Source: Pseudomonas putida
GTDB taxonomy: Bacteria; Pseudomonadota; Gammaproteobacteria; Pseudomonadales; Pseudomonadaceae
Assembly (NCBI RefSeq): GCF_004357765.1
Contig: NZ_SMTE01000003.1
Location: forward strand, 1 to 64,000
Length of the DNA: 64,000 bases
Reading direction: 5' to 3'
How positions within the stretch are numbered: the first letter of the stretch is position 1; each line of letters begins with the position of its first letter. Below the pieces are notes generated by a model that was not told where the DNA came from, ran no database searches, and saw nothing but the letters and a program-made list of their open reading frames with translations. The position numbers and the translations under genes are program-made. Positions 9,528 to 17,596 of the stretch are shown piece by piece.

Positions 9528-10202
9528 ATGACCCAGGACCAACTCAAACAGGCCGTCGCCCAGGCCGCTGTCGACTTCATTCTGCCCAAGCTGGATGAAA
9601 AGAGCGTCGTAGGCGTCGGCACCGGTTCGACCGCCAACTTCTTCATCGACGCCCTGGCCCAGCACAAGACCGCCTTCGACGGCGCGGTCGCCAGCTCCGA
9701 AGCCACCGCTGCGCGCCTGAAGGGCCATGGCATCCCGGTCTATGAGCTGAACAGCGTGAGCGAACTGGAGTTCTACGTCGACGGCGCCGACGAGAGCGAC
9801 GCCCATCTGAACCTGATCAAAGGCGGTGGCGCGGCGCTGACCCGCGAGAAGATTGTCGCGGCCGTGGCCAAGACCTTCATCTGCATCGCCGACGGCAGCA
9901 AGCTGGTCCCGGTTCTGGGCGCCTTCCCCCTGCCGGTCGAGGTGATTCCGATGGCCCGCAGCCATGTGGCGCGCCAGCTGGTCAAGCTGGGCGGCGACCC
10001 GGTCTACCGCGAAGGCGTGGTGACCGACAACGGCAACGTCATCCTCGACGTGCACAACCTGCAAATCACCAACCCGGTGGAGCTCGAGGCACAGATCAAC
10101 GCCATCGTCGGTGTGGTCACCAACGGCCTGTTCGCCGCGCGGCCGGCTGACCTGCTGTTGCTGGGCACTGCCGAAGGCGTCAAGAGCCTCAAGGCCGAGT
10201 GA
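9528..10202 (+). CDS. rpiA: Ribose-5-phosphate isomerase A
   Basis: RpiA interconverts ribose 5-phosphate and ribulose 5-phosphate in the pentose phosphate pathway. The product is 224 residues. It has the phosphate-binding loop [11 protein letters not shown] (about residues 29-39) and catalytic residues Asp85, Asp88, Lys98 and Glu107 in [20 protein letters not shown] and LTREK. These match E. coli Asp81, Asp84, Lys94 and Glu103. GGAG precedes the ATG. A TATACT hexamer at 9482-9487 is a possible -10, with no clear -35. Confidence 0.97.
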   Translation: MTQDQLKQAVAQAAVDFILPKLDEKSVVGVGTGSTANFFIDALAQHKTAFDGAVASSEATAARLKGHGIPVYELNSVSELEFYVDGADESDAHLNLIKGGGAALTREKIVAAVAKTFICIADGSKLVPVLGAFPLPVEVIPMARSHVARQLVKLGGDPVYREGVVTDNGNVILDVHNLQITNPVELEAQINAIVGVVTNGLFAARPADLLLLGTAEGVKSLKAE

Positions 10203-10206
10203 TGCC

Positions 10207-10279
10207 CTTCGCGGGACAAGCCCGCTCCCACAGGTACTCCGGCAGCGGGTTTCTGTGGGAGCGGGCTTGCCCCGCGAAG
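10207..10279. repeat. REP pair
   Basis: Arms at 10207-10233 and 10253-10279 are near-perfect reverse complements (one C/A difference in the core) with a 19-base spacer. The pair sits 4 bases after the rpiA stop, between convergent genes, and probably forms the 3' hairpin of rpiA mRNA. Confidence 0.9.
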
Positions 10280-10296
10280 AAGACGCCCACGACCCA

Positions 10297-11202
10297 TCAA
10301 TCGGCCGGCAACCTGAAGACATAGAAAAGGTTTGGCTCACTGACCAGATAGATGGTCCCCGCCTCGTCCATCGCGATCCCTTCCGCCTGCGGCACCGTCC
10401 GCTTCAAGCCCTGAGACCCCTTGCGCAGCGACAGGGTGCTCAAGGGCGTGCCTTTCACATCCAGCTCCAGGACCAACCGAGACTCATCCGATAGCGCCAC
10501 CAGGTGACCACTGCGCTCGTCGAACTGCAGGCTCGACAGGTCCCGCACGAACAGCCGCGCATCACGCTTGCGGTCCTGCACCACATGCACCGCGTAGGGC
10601 TGTTCGGGATTGTCGTGGGGGAAACCATGCACTTCGTAGATCAGCATCGGATCACGCTCCTTGGCCACGAACAGGCGCTTGCCCTGCGAGTCGTAGGCCA
10701 GGCCCTCGAAACCCTTGTTGCCATTGAGGCCGATGCCCAAGGTCAGTTGCTCGCCGTCAGCGGCATCGAGATATCCGGTGTCTTCCTCCAACCGCACCCG
10801 GATCAATCGCTGCTGGCGCTCGTCGGTGATCACGTAGCTGTCGGTACCAACGTATTCCACTGCCTCGGGGTCACCGAAACCGATCAGCGGCACACGTCGC
10901 AGAATGTGCCCATCGAGTGATAACTCGATCAGCTCGGGCCGCTTGTTGGTGACGGTGAAAAGCGTCTTTCGGTCGGGGTCATAGGTGAGCGCCGAAATGT
11001 CGGCGTCCAGCCCCTCGATGGGGCGTGCCTCGACCACCACCTGGTAGCGGTCCAGCCTGATGCCCTGCTCCGCAGGCTGCCACCAGGTCTTGATGTTGAA
11101 CCAGCCCCGTTCGAACAGGCGAAACTCCTGGGCGACCACACCGCCGAGCAACAGCAGCACGGCCAGGCCAGAAACGAACAACAAACGAACGGGACGACGC
11201 AT
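10297..11202 (-). CDS. SdiA-regulated (YjiK-type) beta-propeller protein, copy 2
   Basis: The protein has about 301 residues from the chosen start. An N-terminal signal anchor (RLLFVSGLAVLLLLGGVVA) is followed by a periplasmic region of the SdiA-regulated family. Repeated strands include LTYDPDRKTLFTVTNKRPELIELSLDGHILRRVPL and GFEGLAYDSQGKRLFVAKE, as in a beta-propeller. The molecular function of the family is not established. It is the downstream member of a tandem pair with 11290-12210 and shares its C-terminal AEGIAMDEAGTIYLVSEPNLFY pattern. ATG 11202 is chosen over 11232 because the signal sequence begins there; neither has a strong ribosome-binding site. Confidence 0.75.
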   Translation of the reverse strand: MRRPVRLLFVSGLAVLLLLGGVVAQEFRLFERGWFNIKTWWQPAEQGIRLDRYQVVVEARPIEGLDADISALTYDPDRKTLFTVTNKRPELIELSLDGHILRRVPLIGFGDPEAVEYVGTDSYVITDERQQRLIRVRLEEDTGYLDAADGEQLTLGIGLNGNKGFEGLAYDSQGKRLFVAKERDPMLIYEVHGFPHDNPEQPYAVHVVQDRKRDARLFVRDLSSLQFDERSGHLVALSDESRLVLELDVKGTPLSTLSLRKGSQGLKRTVPQAEGIAMDEAGTIYLVSEPNLFYVFRLPAD

Positions 11203-11289
11203 GGTAGAAGGCTCAACGTAGGGAAGGCCCATTCAACCATGCGCAACTGAAAACAATCTTAATAACCGCGTCGGAAAAATCCGAAGGGC

Positions 11290-12210
11290 CTATTGGGTTT
11301 TCTTGAACCGATAGAACAGATTGGGTTCGCTGACCATGTACAGGTTGCCCTGGTCATCCAGGGCCACGCCTTCGGCGCGCGGAACGGTATCGGCCAAGCC
11401 GTTGAAGCCACCGAGAAGGGTCATGAAACTGACCTGCTGGCCTTGCTCGTCCAGCTCCAGCAGCATGTTCGAGTCGGCCGACAGCAGCAGCAGGTGGCCG
11501 GTGCGGGGGTCGACGTTCAACGCCGAAAGGTTGCGCAGGTCGAGCTCGTCGTTGGCCAGGGGCTTTTTATCGCCAGCAAGCGCGCTGCGGCCATCGGTGT
11601 TCCAGGTGAACAGGCGCGGCGGTCGCTCCTCGCCGATCACCAGACGCTTGCGCACGGCATCCCAGGCTACGGCCTCGAAACCTTTGTTGCTCTTGACCGA
11701 CTTGCCCAGGTCATAGCTCTGGAAGTCGGTGCGGTTCAACGCAGTGGTGCTGGCGTCGATCTGGACCAGGGTCAGGTCGTGGCGCCGCTCATCGACAATG
11801 GCCAACTGCCCGTCCTCCAGCACCGCCACCCCCTCGGGGTTTTCCCAACCCTGAAGGGGCATCTTGCGCAGCACATCGCCTTCAAGGCTGAGCTCGATCA
11901 GGAACGGGTTCTTGCCCATCACGGCAAACAGCGTGCGGGTCTTGGGATTGAAGGCCAGGTCAGAGGCCTCATCGTCTTCATCGCCGAAGGCCTTGCCGTC
12001 GATATCCACACGATAGGCCGGCAACCAGACGCTTTCGCGCTGTTCGACCTTGCTCTCGAAACCCTCCTTGATCCACAACACGCCACGGTCGTCCCAGTGC
12101 ATCGCGGCTGCCACGCCATAGGCGATGACAGCCAAGACCACCAGGGCAAACGGCCAACGCAGAAAGAAACGGCGCTTGGGGGTTGGCTGAGCGCTGGAGG
12201 GTGTGGGCAT
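11290..12210 (-). CDS. SdiA-regulated (YjiK-type) beta-propeller protein, copy 1
   Basis: This 306-residue protein has a single N-terminal membrane segment (WPFALVVLAVIAYGVAAAM) and a predicted periplasmic domain. The repeats match those of its downstream paralogue: LAFNPKTRTLFAVMGKNPFLIELSLEGDVLRKMPL, GFEAVAWDAVRKRLVIGEE and VPRAEGVALDDQGNLYMVSEPNLFY. It begins with AGGAACTCC before ATG, a good ribosome-binding site. The 87-base gap between the two copies has no strong terminator, so they may be one transcript. The pair looks like a tandem duplication that has since diverged. Function unknown. Confidence 0.75.
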   Translation of the reverse strand: MPTPSSAQPTPKRRFFLRWPFALVVLAVIAYGVAAAMHWDDRGVLWIKEGFESKVEQRESVWLPAYRVDIDGKAFGDEDDEASDLAFNPKTRTLFAVMGKNPFLIELSLEGDVLRKMPLQGWENPEGVAVLEDGQLAIVDERRHDLTLVQIDASTTALNRTDFQSYDLGKSVKSNKGFEAVAWDAVRKRLVIGEERPPRLFTWNTDGRSALAGDKKPLANDELDLRNLSALNVDPRTGHLLLLSADSNMLLELDEQGQQVSFMTLLGGFNGLADTVPRAEGVALDDQGNLYMVSEPNLFYRFKKTQ

Positions 12211-12351
12211 GCGGAGTTCCTGGAGAAATGTGCGTAGATCCGCGCATTATCCGGATAGGTTGTGAAAAAAACGCAAACATCAGCAATGGGCTTTTGGTCG
12301 CGAGCGCCCTTGCCGGAGCCACGGCAAGAACACTCTCGAAAAGGTAACGCT

Positions 12352-13017
12352 TCAGAGCACCTGGCTTTCGAAGCGCGAAACCCCTGGCAACTCCAGCACC
12401 AGCTTGTCGCCGACGTTGAATGCACCGACACCGGCCGGGGTGCCGGTGAGGATCACATCGCCGGCCTGCAGCGAGAAGTGCGCAGCCATGTACTGGATGA
12501 TCGGCACGATGGGGTTGAGCATCATGGCGCTGTTGCCATCCTGGCGAACCTCACCGTTGATGGTCAGGCGCACCGGAATGTCGGTGACATCTTCGAAGCT
12601 CGCGGCGCTGACGAATGGCGGCAGTACGCAGGCACCGTCGAAGCTCTTGGCCAGCTCCCACGGCAGGCCCTTTTCCTTGAGCTTGGACTGCAGGTCGCGC
12701 AGGGTCAGGTCCAGGGCCGGGGCATAGCCGGAAATGGCGTCCAGCACTTCTTCCTCGGTGGCCTTGGAAGACAGCGGCTTGCCCAGCAGCACGGCGATTT
12801 CCGCCTCGTAGTGTACCGACCCACGGTCGGTCGGGATCTTGAATCCGCCTTCCAGCGGCACCACGCAACTGCCGGGTTTGATAAACAGCAGCGGCTCGCT
12901 GGGGATGGGGTTGTTCAGCTCCTTGGCATGCTCGGCATAGTTGCGGCCGATGCACACCACCTTGCCCAGCGGGAAGTGGATGCGCGTGCCGTCTACGTAC
13001 TGGTGCTGGTAACTCAT
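12352..13017 (-). CDS. Fumarylacetoacetate hydrolase family protein
   Basis: The 221-residue protein has the FAH fold signature: IGRNYAEHAKELNN near residue 24, metal-ligand acidic residues in HYEAEIAVLLGKPL, and VILTGTPAGVGAF near the C-terminus. Single-domain members include acylpyruvases, oxaloacetate decarboxylases and meta-pathway hydrolases, so the substrate cannot be fixed from sequence. It lies 23 bases after the D-2-hydroxyglutarate dehydrogenase gene on the same strand, so the two are probably co-transcribed. That suggests it acts on a 2-oxo acid, possibly oxaloacetate or acylpyruvate (inference). Confidence 0.88.
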   Translation of the reverse strand: MSYQHQYVDGTRIHFPLGKVVCIGRNYAEHAKELNNPIPSEPLLFIKPGSCVVPLEGGFKIPTDRGSVHYEAEIAVLLGKPLSSKATEEEVLDAISGYAPALDLTLRDLQSKLKEKGLPWELAKSFDGACVLPPFVSAASFEDVTDIPVRLTINGEVRQDGNSAMMLNPIVPIIQYMAAHFSLQAGDVILTGTPAGVGAFNVGDKLVLELPGVSRFESQVL

Positions 13018-13040
13018 GGCCGACTCCTTTGCTACTGCTT

Positions 13041-14438
13041 TTATACGGGAGCGAAGATCTTACCCGGATTCATGATGCCGTTAGGGTCGAACACGGCCTT
13101 TATTGCCTTCATGCAGGCGATTTCCTCGGCCGAACGGCTGTAGTGCAGGTAGTCGCGCTTGGTCATGCCCACGCCGTGCTCGGCAGAAATGGAGCCGTTG
13201 TAGCGCTCGACGATCTCGAACACCCACTTGTTGACCTTGGTGCAGGAGGCAAAGAACGCGTCCTTGCTCATGTGCTCGGGCTTGAGGATGTTCAGGTGCA
13301 GGTTGCCGTCACCGATATGGCCGTACCAGACCACTTCGTAGTCCGGGTAATGCTCGCTGACGATGGCGTCGATGTCGCGCAGGAACGCCGGCACCTTGGA
13401 AACGGTGACAGAGATGTCGTTCTTGTACGGGGTCCAGTGGGAGATGGTCTCGGACAGATACTCGCGCAGCTTCCACAGGTTCCTCAGTTGGGTCTCGCTC
13501 TGGCTCATCACCCCATCGAGTACCCAACCGTGCTCGACGCAGTGCTCGAAAGTGGCCAGGGCCTGATTCGCCACATCTTCGTTGCTGGCCTCGAACTCGA
13601 GCAGGGCATAGAACGGGCAATCGGTTGCGAACGGCGCGGGCACATCGCCGCGCGCCATGATCTTGGCCAGCCCCTTGTCGGAAAAGAACTCGAAAGCGGT
13701 CAGGTCCAGACGCCCCTGAAACGCGTGCAGCACCGGCATGATCGAGTCGAAATCCGGCGTACCGAGGACCATCGCAGTCAGGTTGCGCGGGGCCCGATCC
13801 AGGCGCATGGTCGCCTCGACGACGAAGCCCAGGGTGCCTTCGGCGCCGATAAACAGCTGGCGCAGGTCATAGCCAGTGGCGTTCTTGATCAGGTCCTTGT
13901 TCAATTCCAGCAACTCGCCCTTGCCGGTGACCACCTTCAGGCCGGCTACCCAATTACGGGTCATGCCATAGCGGATCACCTTGATCCCGCCGGCATTGGT
14001 GCCGATGTTTCCGCCGATCTGGCTGGAACCACTCGAGGCGAAGTCAACCGGGTAATACAGGCCCTGCTCTTCGGCGAATGCCTGCAACTGGCGGGTGACG
14101 ACGCCCGGCTGGCAGACCACGGTGCGGTCGAAGGCATCGAAGTCGAGGATGCGGTTCATCAGGTCGAAGGCCACCACCACCTCGCCATTGGCCGCTACGG
14201 CGCCAGCCGAGAGGCCGGTACGCCCCCCCGAGGGCACCAGGGCCACTTGATGGCGATTGGCCCAGGCGACAATCGCCTGCACCTGTTCGATGCTGCGCGG
14301 CAGGACGATGGCCGACGGCGCTGGCGGAAAGTGCTTGGTCCAATCCTTGCCGTAGGCCTCCAGGGACGCGGCGTCGGTCAGGACCTTGCCAGGGTCTACA
14401 AGGGTCATCAGCTCGTCAATTACCGCAGGGTGGGTCAT
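13041..14438 (-). CDS. D-2-hydroxyglutarate dehydrogenase (FAD-linked)
   Basis: The 465-residue flavoprotein has an N-terminal PCMH FAD-binding domain: VLPRSIEQVQAIVAWANRH, VPSGGRTGLSAGAV and GGNIGTNAGGIKVIRYGMTR. A C-terminal FAD-oxidase domain follows, with GHIGDGNLHLNIL and EHGVGMTKRDYL. This layout is shared by D-2-hydroxyglutarate dehydrogenase, D-lactate dehydrogenase and GlcD. The divergent neighbour serA favours D-2-hydroxyglutarate, since SerA makes D-2-hydroxyglutarate from 2-oxoglutarate as a side product and the two are coupled in Pseudomonas. The start is ATG 14438 (MTHPAVIDELMTLV); the open frame extends to 14477 without family-like sequence. Confidence 0.85.
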   Translation of the reverse strand: MTHPAVIDELMTLVDPGKVLTDAASLEAYGKDWTKHFPPAPSAIVLPRSIEQVQAIVAWANRHQVALVPSGGRTGLSAGAVAANGEVVVAFDLMNRILDFDAFDRTVVCQPGVVTRQLQAFAEEQGLYYPVDFASSGSSQIGGNIGTNAGGIKVIRYGMTRNWVAGLKVVTGKGELLELNKDLIKNATGYDLRQLFIGAEGTLGFVVEATMRLDRAPRNLTAMVLGTPDFDSIMPVLHAFQGRLDLTAFEFFSDKGLAKIMARGDVPAPFATDCPFYALLEFEASNEDVANQALATFEHCVEHGWVLDGVMSQSETQLRNLWKLREYLSETISHWTPYKNDISVTVSKVPAFLRDIDAIVSEHYPDYEVVWYGHIGDGNLHLNILKPEHMSKDAFFASCTKVNKWVFEIVERYNGSISAEHGVGMTKRDYLHYSRSAEEIACMKAIKAVFDPNGIMNPGKIFAPV

Positions 14439-14602
14439 CGCAGGAACTCTCGACTTATTCATAGTCACCCTGAGCACACTTCACCTGTCGGGATAAGCTC
14501 AGATTGTGTCGCGTATGCTAGCATAGCGCTCCCGCTGTTCGTGCTAAGGCCGACGCCGTTTCACCCCTCGCCATTTTTTCTCCGGGATACAGGTTTACGC
14601 AG

Positions 14603-15832
14603 ATGAGCAAGACTTCTCTCGACAAGAGCAAGATCAGGTTCCTTCTTCTTGAAGGTGTCCACCAGAACGCAGTGGATACCCTCAAGGCCGCCGGGTACAC
14701 CAACATCGAGTACCTCACTGGTTCGTTGCCCGAAGCCGAGCTCAAGGAAAAGATCGCCGATGCCCACTTCATCGGTATCCGCTCGCGCACCCAGCTGACC
14801 GAAGAGATCTTCGATTGTGCGAAGAAACTGGTCGCCGTCGGTTGCTTCTGCATCGGCACCAACCAGGTCGACCTGGAAGCGGCCCGCGAGCGCGGCATCG
14901 CCGTGTTCAACGCTCCCTACTCGAACACCCGCTCGGTGGCCGAACTGGTGCTGGCCGAAGCCATCCTGCTGCTGCGCGGTATCCCCGAGAAAAACGCCTC
15001 CTGCCACCGCGGTGGCTGGATCAAGAGCGCGGCCAACTCCTTCGAGATCCGTGGCAAGAAGCTGGGCATCGTCGGCTACGGCTCGATCGGTACCCAGCTG
15101 TCGGTCCTGGCCGAAAACCTGGGCATGCAGGTGTACTTCTACGACCCGCTGACCAAGCTGCCGCTGGGCAACGCCGTACAGGTCACCAGCCTCAACGAGC
15201 TGCTGGGCCTGGCCGACATCGTCTCGCTGCACGTACCTGAGCTGCCATCCACCCAGTGGATGATCGGCGAGAAGGAAATCCGCGCCATGAAGAAGGGCGC
15301 GATCCTGATCAACGCCGCCCGCGGTACCGTGGTCGAGCTCGATCACCTGGCGGCAGCCATCAAGGACAAGCACCTGATCGGCGCTGCCATCGACGTCTTC
15401 CCGGTCGAGCCGCGCTCGAACGACGAAGAGTTCGAAAGCCCGCTGCGTGGCCTGGATAACGTGATCCTGACCCCACACATCGGCGGCTCCACCGCCGAGG
15501 CCCAGGCCAACATCGGCCTGGAAGTGGCTGAAAAACTGGTCAAGTACAGCGACAACGGTACCTCGGTGTCGTCGGTCAACTTCCCTGAAGTGGCTCTGCC
15601 AGCACACCCTGGCAAGCACCGCCTGCTGCACATCCACGAGAACATTCCGGGCGTGCTCAGCGAGATCAACCAGGTCTTCGCCGAGAACGGCATCAACATC
15701 TCCGGTCAGTTCCTGCAGACCAACGAGAAAGTCGGCTACGTGGTGATCGACGTCGACGCCGAGTATTCGGATTTGGCGCAAGAGAAGCTGCAGCACGTCA
15801 AGGGCACCATCCGCTCGCGCGTACTGTTCTGA
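14603..15832 (+). CDS. serA: D-3-phosphoglycerate dehydrogenase
   Basis: SerA oxidises 3-phosphoglycerate to start serine synthesis, and reduces 2-oxoglutarate to D-2-hydroxyglutarate. The 409-residue product matches the E. coli length. It has a substrate domain, the NAD-binding loop GIVGYGSIGTQL (about residues 153-164), the catalytic His in TPHIGGST, and a C-terminal ACT domain (HENIPGVLSEINQVFAENGINI) for serine feedback inhibition. It is divergent from the D-2-hydroxyglutarate dehydrogenase gene, 164 bases away, and ends in a strong hairpin terminator. Confidence 0.97.
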   Translation: MSKTSLDKSKIRFLLLEGVHQNAVDTLKAAGYTNIEYLTGSLPEAELKEKIADAHFIGIRSRTQLTEEIFDCAKKLVAVGCFCIGTNQVDLEAARERGIAVFNAPYSNTRSVAELVLAEAILLLRGIPEKNASCHRGGWIKSAANSFEIRGKKLGIVGYGSIGTQLSVLAENLGMQVYFYDPLTKLPLGNAVQVTSLNELLGLADIVSLHVPELPSTQWMIGEKEIRAMKKGAILINAARGTVVELDHLAAAIKDKHLIGAAIDVFPVEPRSNDEEFESPLRGLDNVILTPHIGGSTAEAQANIGLEVAEKLVKYSDNGTSVSSVNFPEVALPAHPGKHRLLHIHENIPGVLSEINQVFAENGINISGQFLQTNEKVGYVVIDVDAEYSDLAQEKLQHVKGTIRSRVLF

Positions 15833-15848
15833 GCTTGATCGCGGCATG

Positions 15849-15879
15849 AAGAAGGGAGGCCCTGGTGGCCTCCCTTCTT
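15849..15879. terminator. Bidirectional hairpin after serA
   Basis: A perfect 13-bp stem (aagaagggaggcc paired with ggcctcccttctt) with a 5-base loop lies between convergent serA and the DUF4399 gene. The T-rich side (TTCTTCGTT) follows on the plus strand. It probably stops transcription from both sides. Confidence 0.8.
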
Positions 15880-15896
15880 CGTTCATGCGCCTGGGA

Positions 15897-16373
15897 CTAT
15901 TTCACCTCGACGGTGATCTTCTTCGACTCGACGCTCGGTTTGAACGGCACGTGGTACTGATCGCCCAGCACCAGTTGCAGGGTGTGCTTGCCTGGCGTGA
16001 GGGTGATAGTCGCCTCGGTCTGTGCCTTGCCGAAGTGCAGGACCTGCGGACCGGCTGGCAATGGGGTGCCGCTCTCCGGCATCAGGCTGGCGGGCAGTGG
16101 CATGTCGACCACCGGTTCTTTGTCCACATCCACCAGCAGGTGATGGTGGCCGGTATGCGGGGTCTGATCGCCGGCGGGCTTGAGCTCCATGCCCTCGATG
16201 CCGAACTTGACCGTGAAGGTCTTGTCGACCGTGGCGCCATCGGCGGGGGAAACGATGACGACCTTGGCATCCTTGGGCGGCTCCTGGCTCTTCAGGGCGT
16301 CCGCGGCGCTGGCCAATACCGAGGCCCCCATGAGCAGACCGGCGACGGCAGCACGCGAAAATAGGCTGTTCAT
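15897..16373 (-). CDS. Periplasmic DUF4399 protein
   Basis: The 158-residue protein has a signal peptide (AAVAGLLMGASVLASA, cleavage near AS-AAD). The rest is a beta-rich domain: VVIVSPADGATV, then FGIEGMELKPAG, a His cluster (PHTGHHHLLVD) and LTPGKHTLQLVLGDQYHVPF. This is the DUF4399 pattern. The HTGHHHL cluster suggests metal binding, but function is unknown. AGGAGAAG precedes the ATG. It shares a 196-base divergent intergenic region with the small substrate-binding protein gene. Confidence 0.85.
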   Translation of the reverse strand: MNSLFSRAAVAGLLMGASVLASAADALKSQEPPKDAKVVIVSPADGATVDKTFTVKFGIEGMELKPAGDQTPHTGHHHLLVDVDKEPVVDMPLPASLMPESGTPLPAGPQVLHFGKAQTEATITLTPGKHTLQLVLGDQYHVPFKPSVESKKITVEVK

Positions 16374-16569
16374 TCACTTCTCCTGTGATTCATACATTGA
16401 CCGCCATCTATGGACGAACGACAGCGGTAGTTCACCATAGCCCACAAAGACAAATATTTCAGTTAGGGTTAAACAACGTCCAAGCTTCGCAGTCATAGGC
16501 TGCGCTCGACCGCGACGAGGAAGAAAGTCGGGGCGAACAGTATTCATTTTCACAAGACAAGGGGCATCC

Positions 16570-17052
16570 ATGCGCTCGACCTTAGGCATACTGCTGGCAG
16601 CATTGATCACGCCGCTGGCGCACGCCGAGCTGATAGACGAAATCGCCGACCGAGGGGAGCTGCGCATCGTCGTGCAAGCCGACAACGCGCCGTATGCCTT
16701 CAGGGAGAACGACCGCCTGACTGGGTTCGAAATAGAGGTTGGCCAAGCGCTGGCCCAGGAGCTGGACTTGCGCGCCGAGTTCATCGAAGCGCCCGCGGAC
16801 GAAGCCATCGCAGGCGTCGAGAACGGCAAGTACGACATCAGCCTGAACCAAGCCAAGAGTAAGCAAGGCGAGCAGTTGGACGTGAGCCAACCCTACAGCA
16901 GCCAGCAATTGGTGATTCCGTTCCAGAAGGATAACCCGGCGTTCGAAAGTGCGGTCAACAATGCTCTGCAGCGGATACAGGACGACGGGCGCATGGCGGC
17001 GTTGGAGCAGAAGTGGTTGAAGGGCGCGCAGCAGTCGGCGGCTGGGCAGTAA
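16570..17052 (+). CDS. Miniature extracellular solute-binding protein (SBP family 3), lobe II missing
   Basis: The 160-residue protein starts with a signal peptide (LGILLAALITPLAHA). The mature part begins like a polar-amino-acid binding protein: DEIADRGELRIVVQADNAPYAF, then GFEIEVGQALAQEL and NGKYDISLNQ. From about residue 97 it jumps to the family's C-terminal segment (DVSQPYSSQQLVIPFQKDNP, then ALQRIQDDGRMAALEQKW). The middle of a normal family-3 protein (about 80-100 residues, most of lobe II) is absent, yet the frame is intact. It may be a sensor, an adaptor or a relic. No transporter genes lie beside it. Confidence 0.75.
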   Translation: MRSTLGILLAALITPLAHAELIDEIADRGELRIVVQADNAPYAFRENDRLTGFEIEVGQALAQELDLRAEFIEAPADEAIAGVENGKYDISLNQAKSKQGEQLDVSQPYSSQQLVIPFQKDNPAFESAVNNALQRIQDDGRMAALEQKWLKGAQQSAAGQ

Positions 17053-17059
17053 CTTCGGT

Positions 17060-17096
17060 GTAGGTCTGTGCCGCGAGGAGGCCGGCACAGACCTAC
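17060..17096. terminator. Bidirectional hairpin terminator
   Basis: A perfect 13-bp inverted repeat (gtaggtctgtgcc and ggcacagacctac) with an 11-base loop lies 8 bases after the small SBP gene. Its right arm contains the stop codon of the convergent DUF523 gene. There is no U-tract, but position and strength suggest a shared terminator. Confidence 0.65.
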
Positions 17097-17596
17097 TCCG
17101 TGAGGCCAGCCAGCGCCACCTCCGCCTGTTCTAGCTCCAACTCGCTGAACACCAGCACCCCCTCGCGCCGCAACAATGCGGCGGTCACACCCTCCCCCGG
17201 CACCTTCACACCACTGAACGTGCCGTCATAGGTCAAGCGGTTGCCACACGAAGGGCTACCCGCCTTGAGCACCGCCACGCGGATCCCATGCTTGCGCGCC
17301 AGCGCCAGGGCCTGCCGCGCCCCGGCAAGAAAGGCGGCGCTGACATCTTCACCGATCACCGTCACCACGACCGCTGTTCCATCGAGCACCTCACCGCCCT
17401 GCCCGCCGGGAATCTCCGCAGGCGGGCGCGGCGTCGGCAAGCCGCCGGCCACCTCGGGGCACAACGGCACCACCCGGCCTTCGCCCTGCCAGCGTTGCAA
17501 CAGATCGGGGTGTCCACTGCTGCGCCCGTCATAGCGCACCGGTTGGCCCAGCAGACAGGCGCTGACCAGCACCTTGGGCAGCTCAGAACGGGTCAT
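17093..17596 (-). CDS. DUF523 family protein
   Basis: The protein has 167 residues from ATG 17596. It shows the DUF523 pattern: VSACLLGQPVRYDG near the N-terminus, VPLCPEVAGGLPTPRPPAEI, and VLKAGSPSCGNRLTYDG with paired cysteines. The conserved cysteines (SACLLG, PLCPE, SPSCG) suggest a metal or Fe-S site, but no function is established. Its start overlaps the last 14 bases of the 2-oxoglutarate oxygenase gene on the same strand, which implies translational coupling. A GTG at 17602 is an alternative start. Confidence 0.85.
   Translation of the reverse strand: MTRSELPKVLVSACLLGQPVRYDGRSSGHPDLLQRWQGEGRVVPLCPEVAGGLPTPRPPAEIPGGQGGEVLDGTAVVVTVIGEDVSAAFLAGARQALALARKHGIRVAVLKAGSPSCGNRLTYDGTFSGVKVPGEGVTAALLRREGVLVFSELELEQAEVALAGLTE

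Noticed and set aside
13029-14606. 525-codon open frame opposite the D-2-hydroxyglutarate dehydrogenase gene
   Set aside because: It is an antisense frame over a gene with clear FAD-domain motifs, and contains no plausible domains itself.
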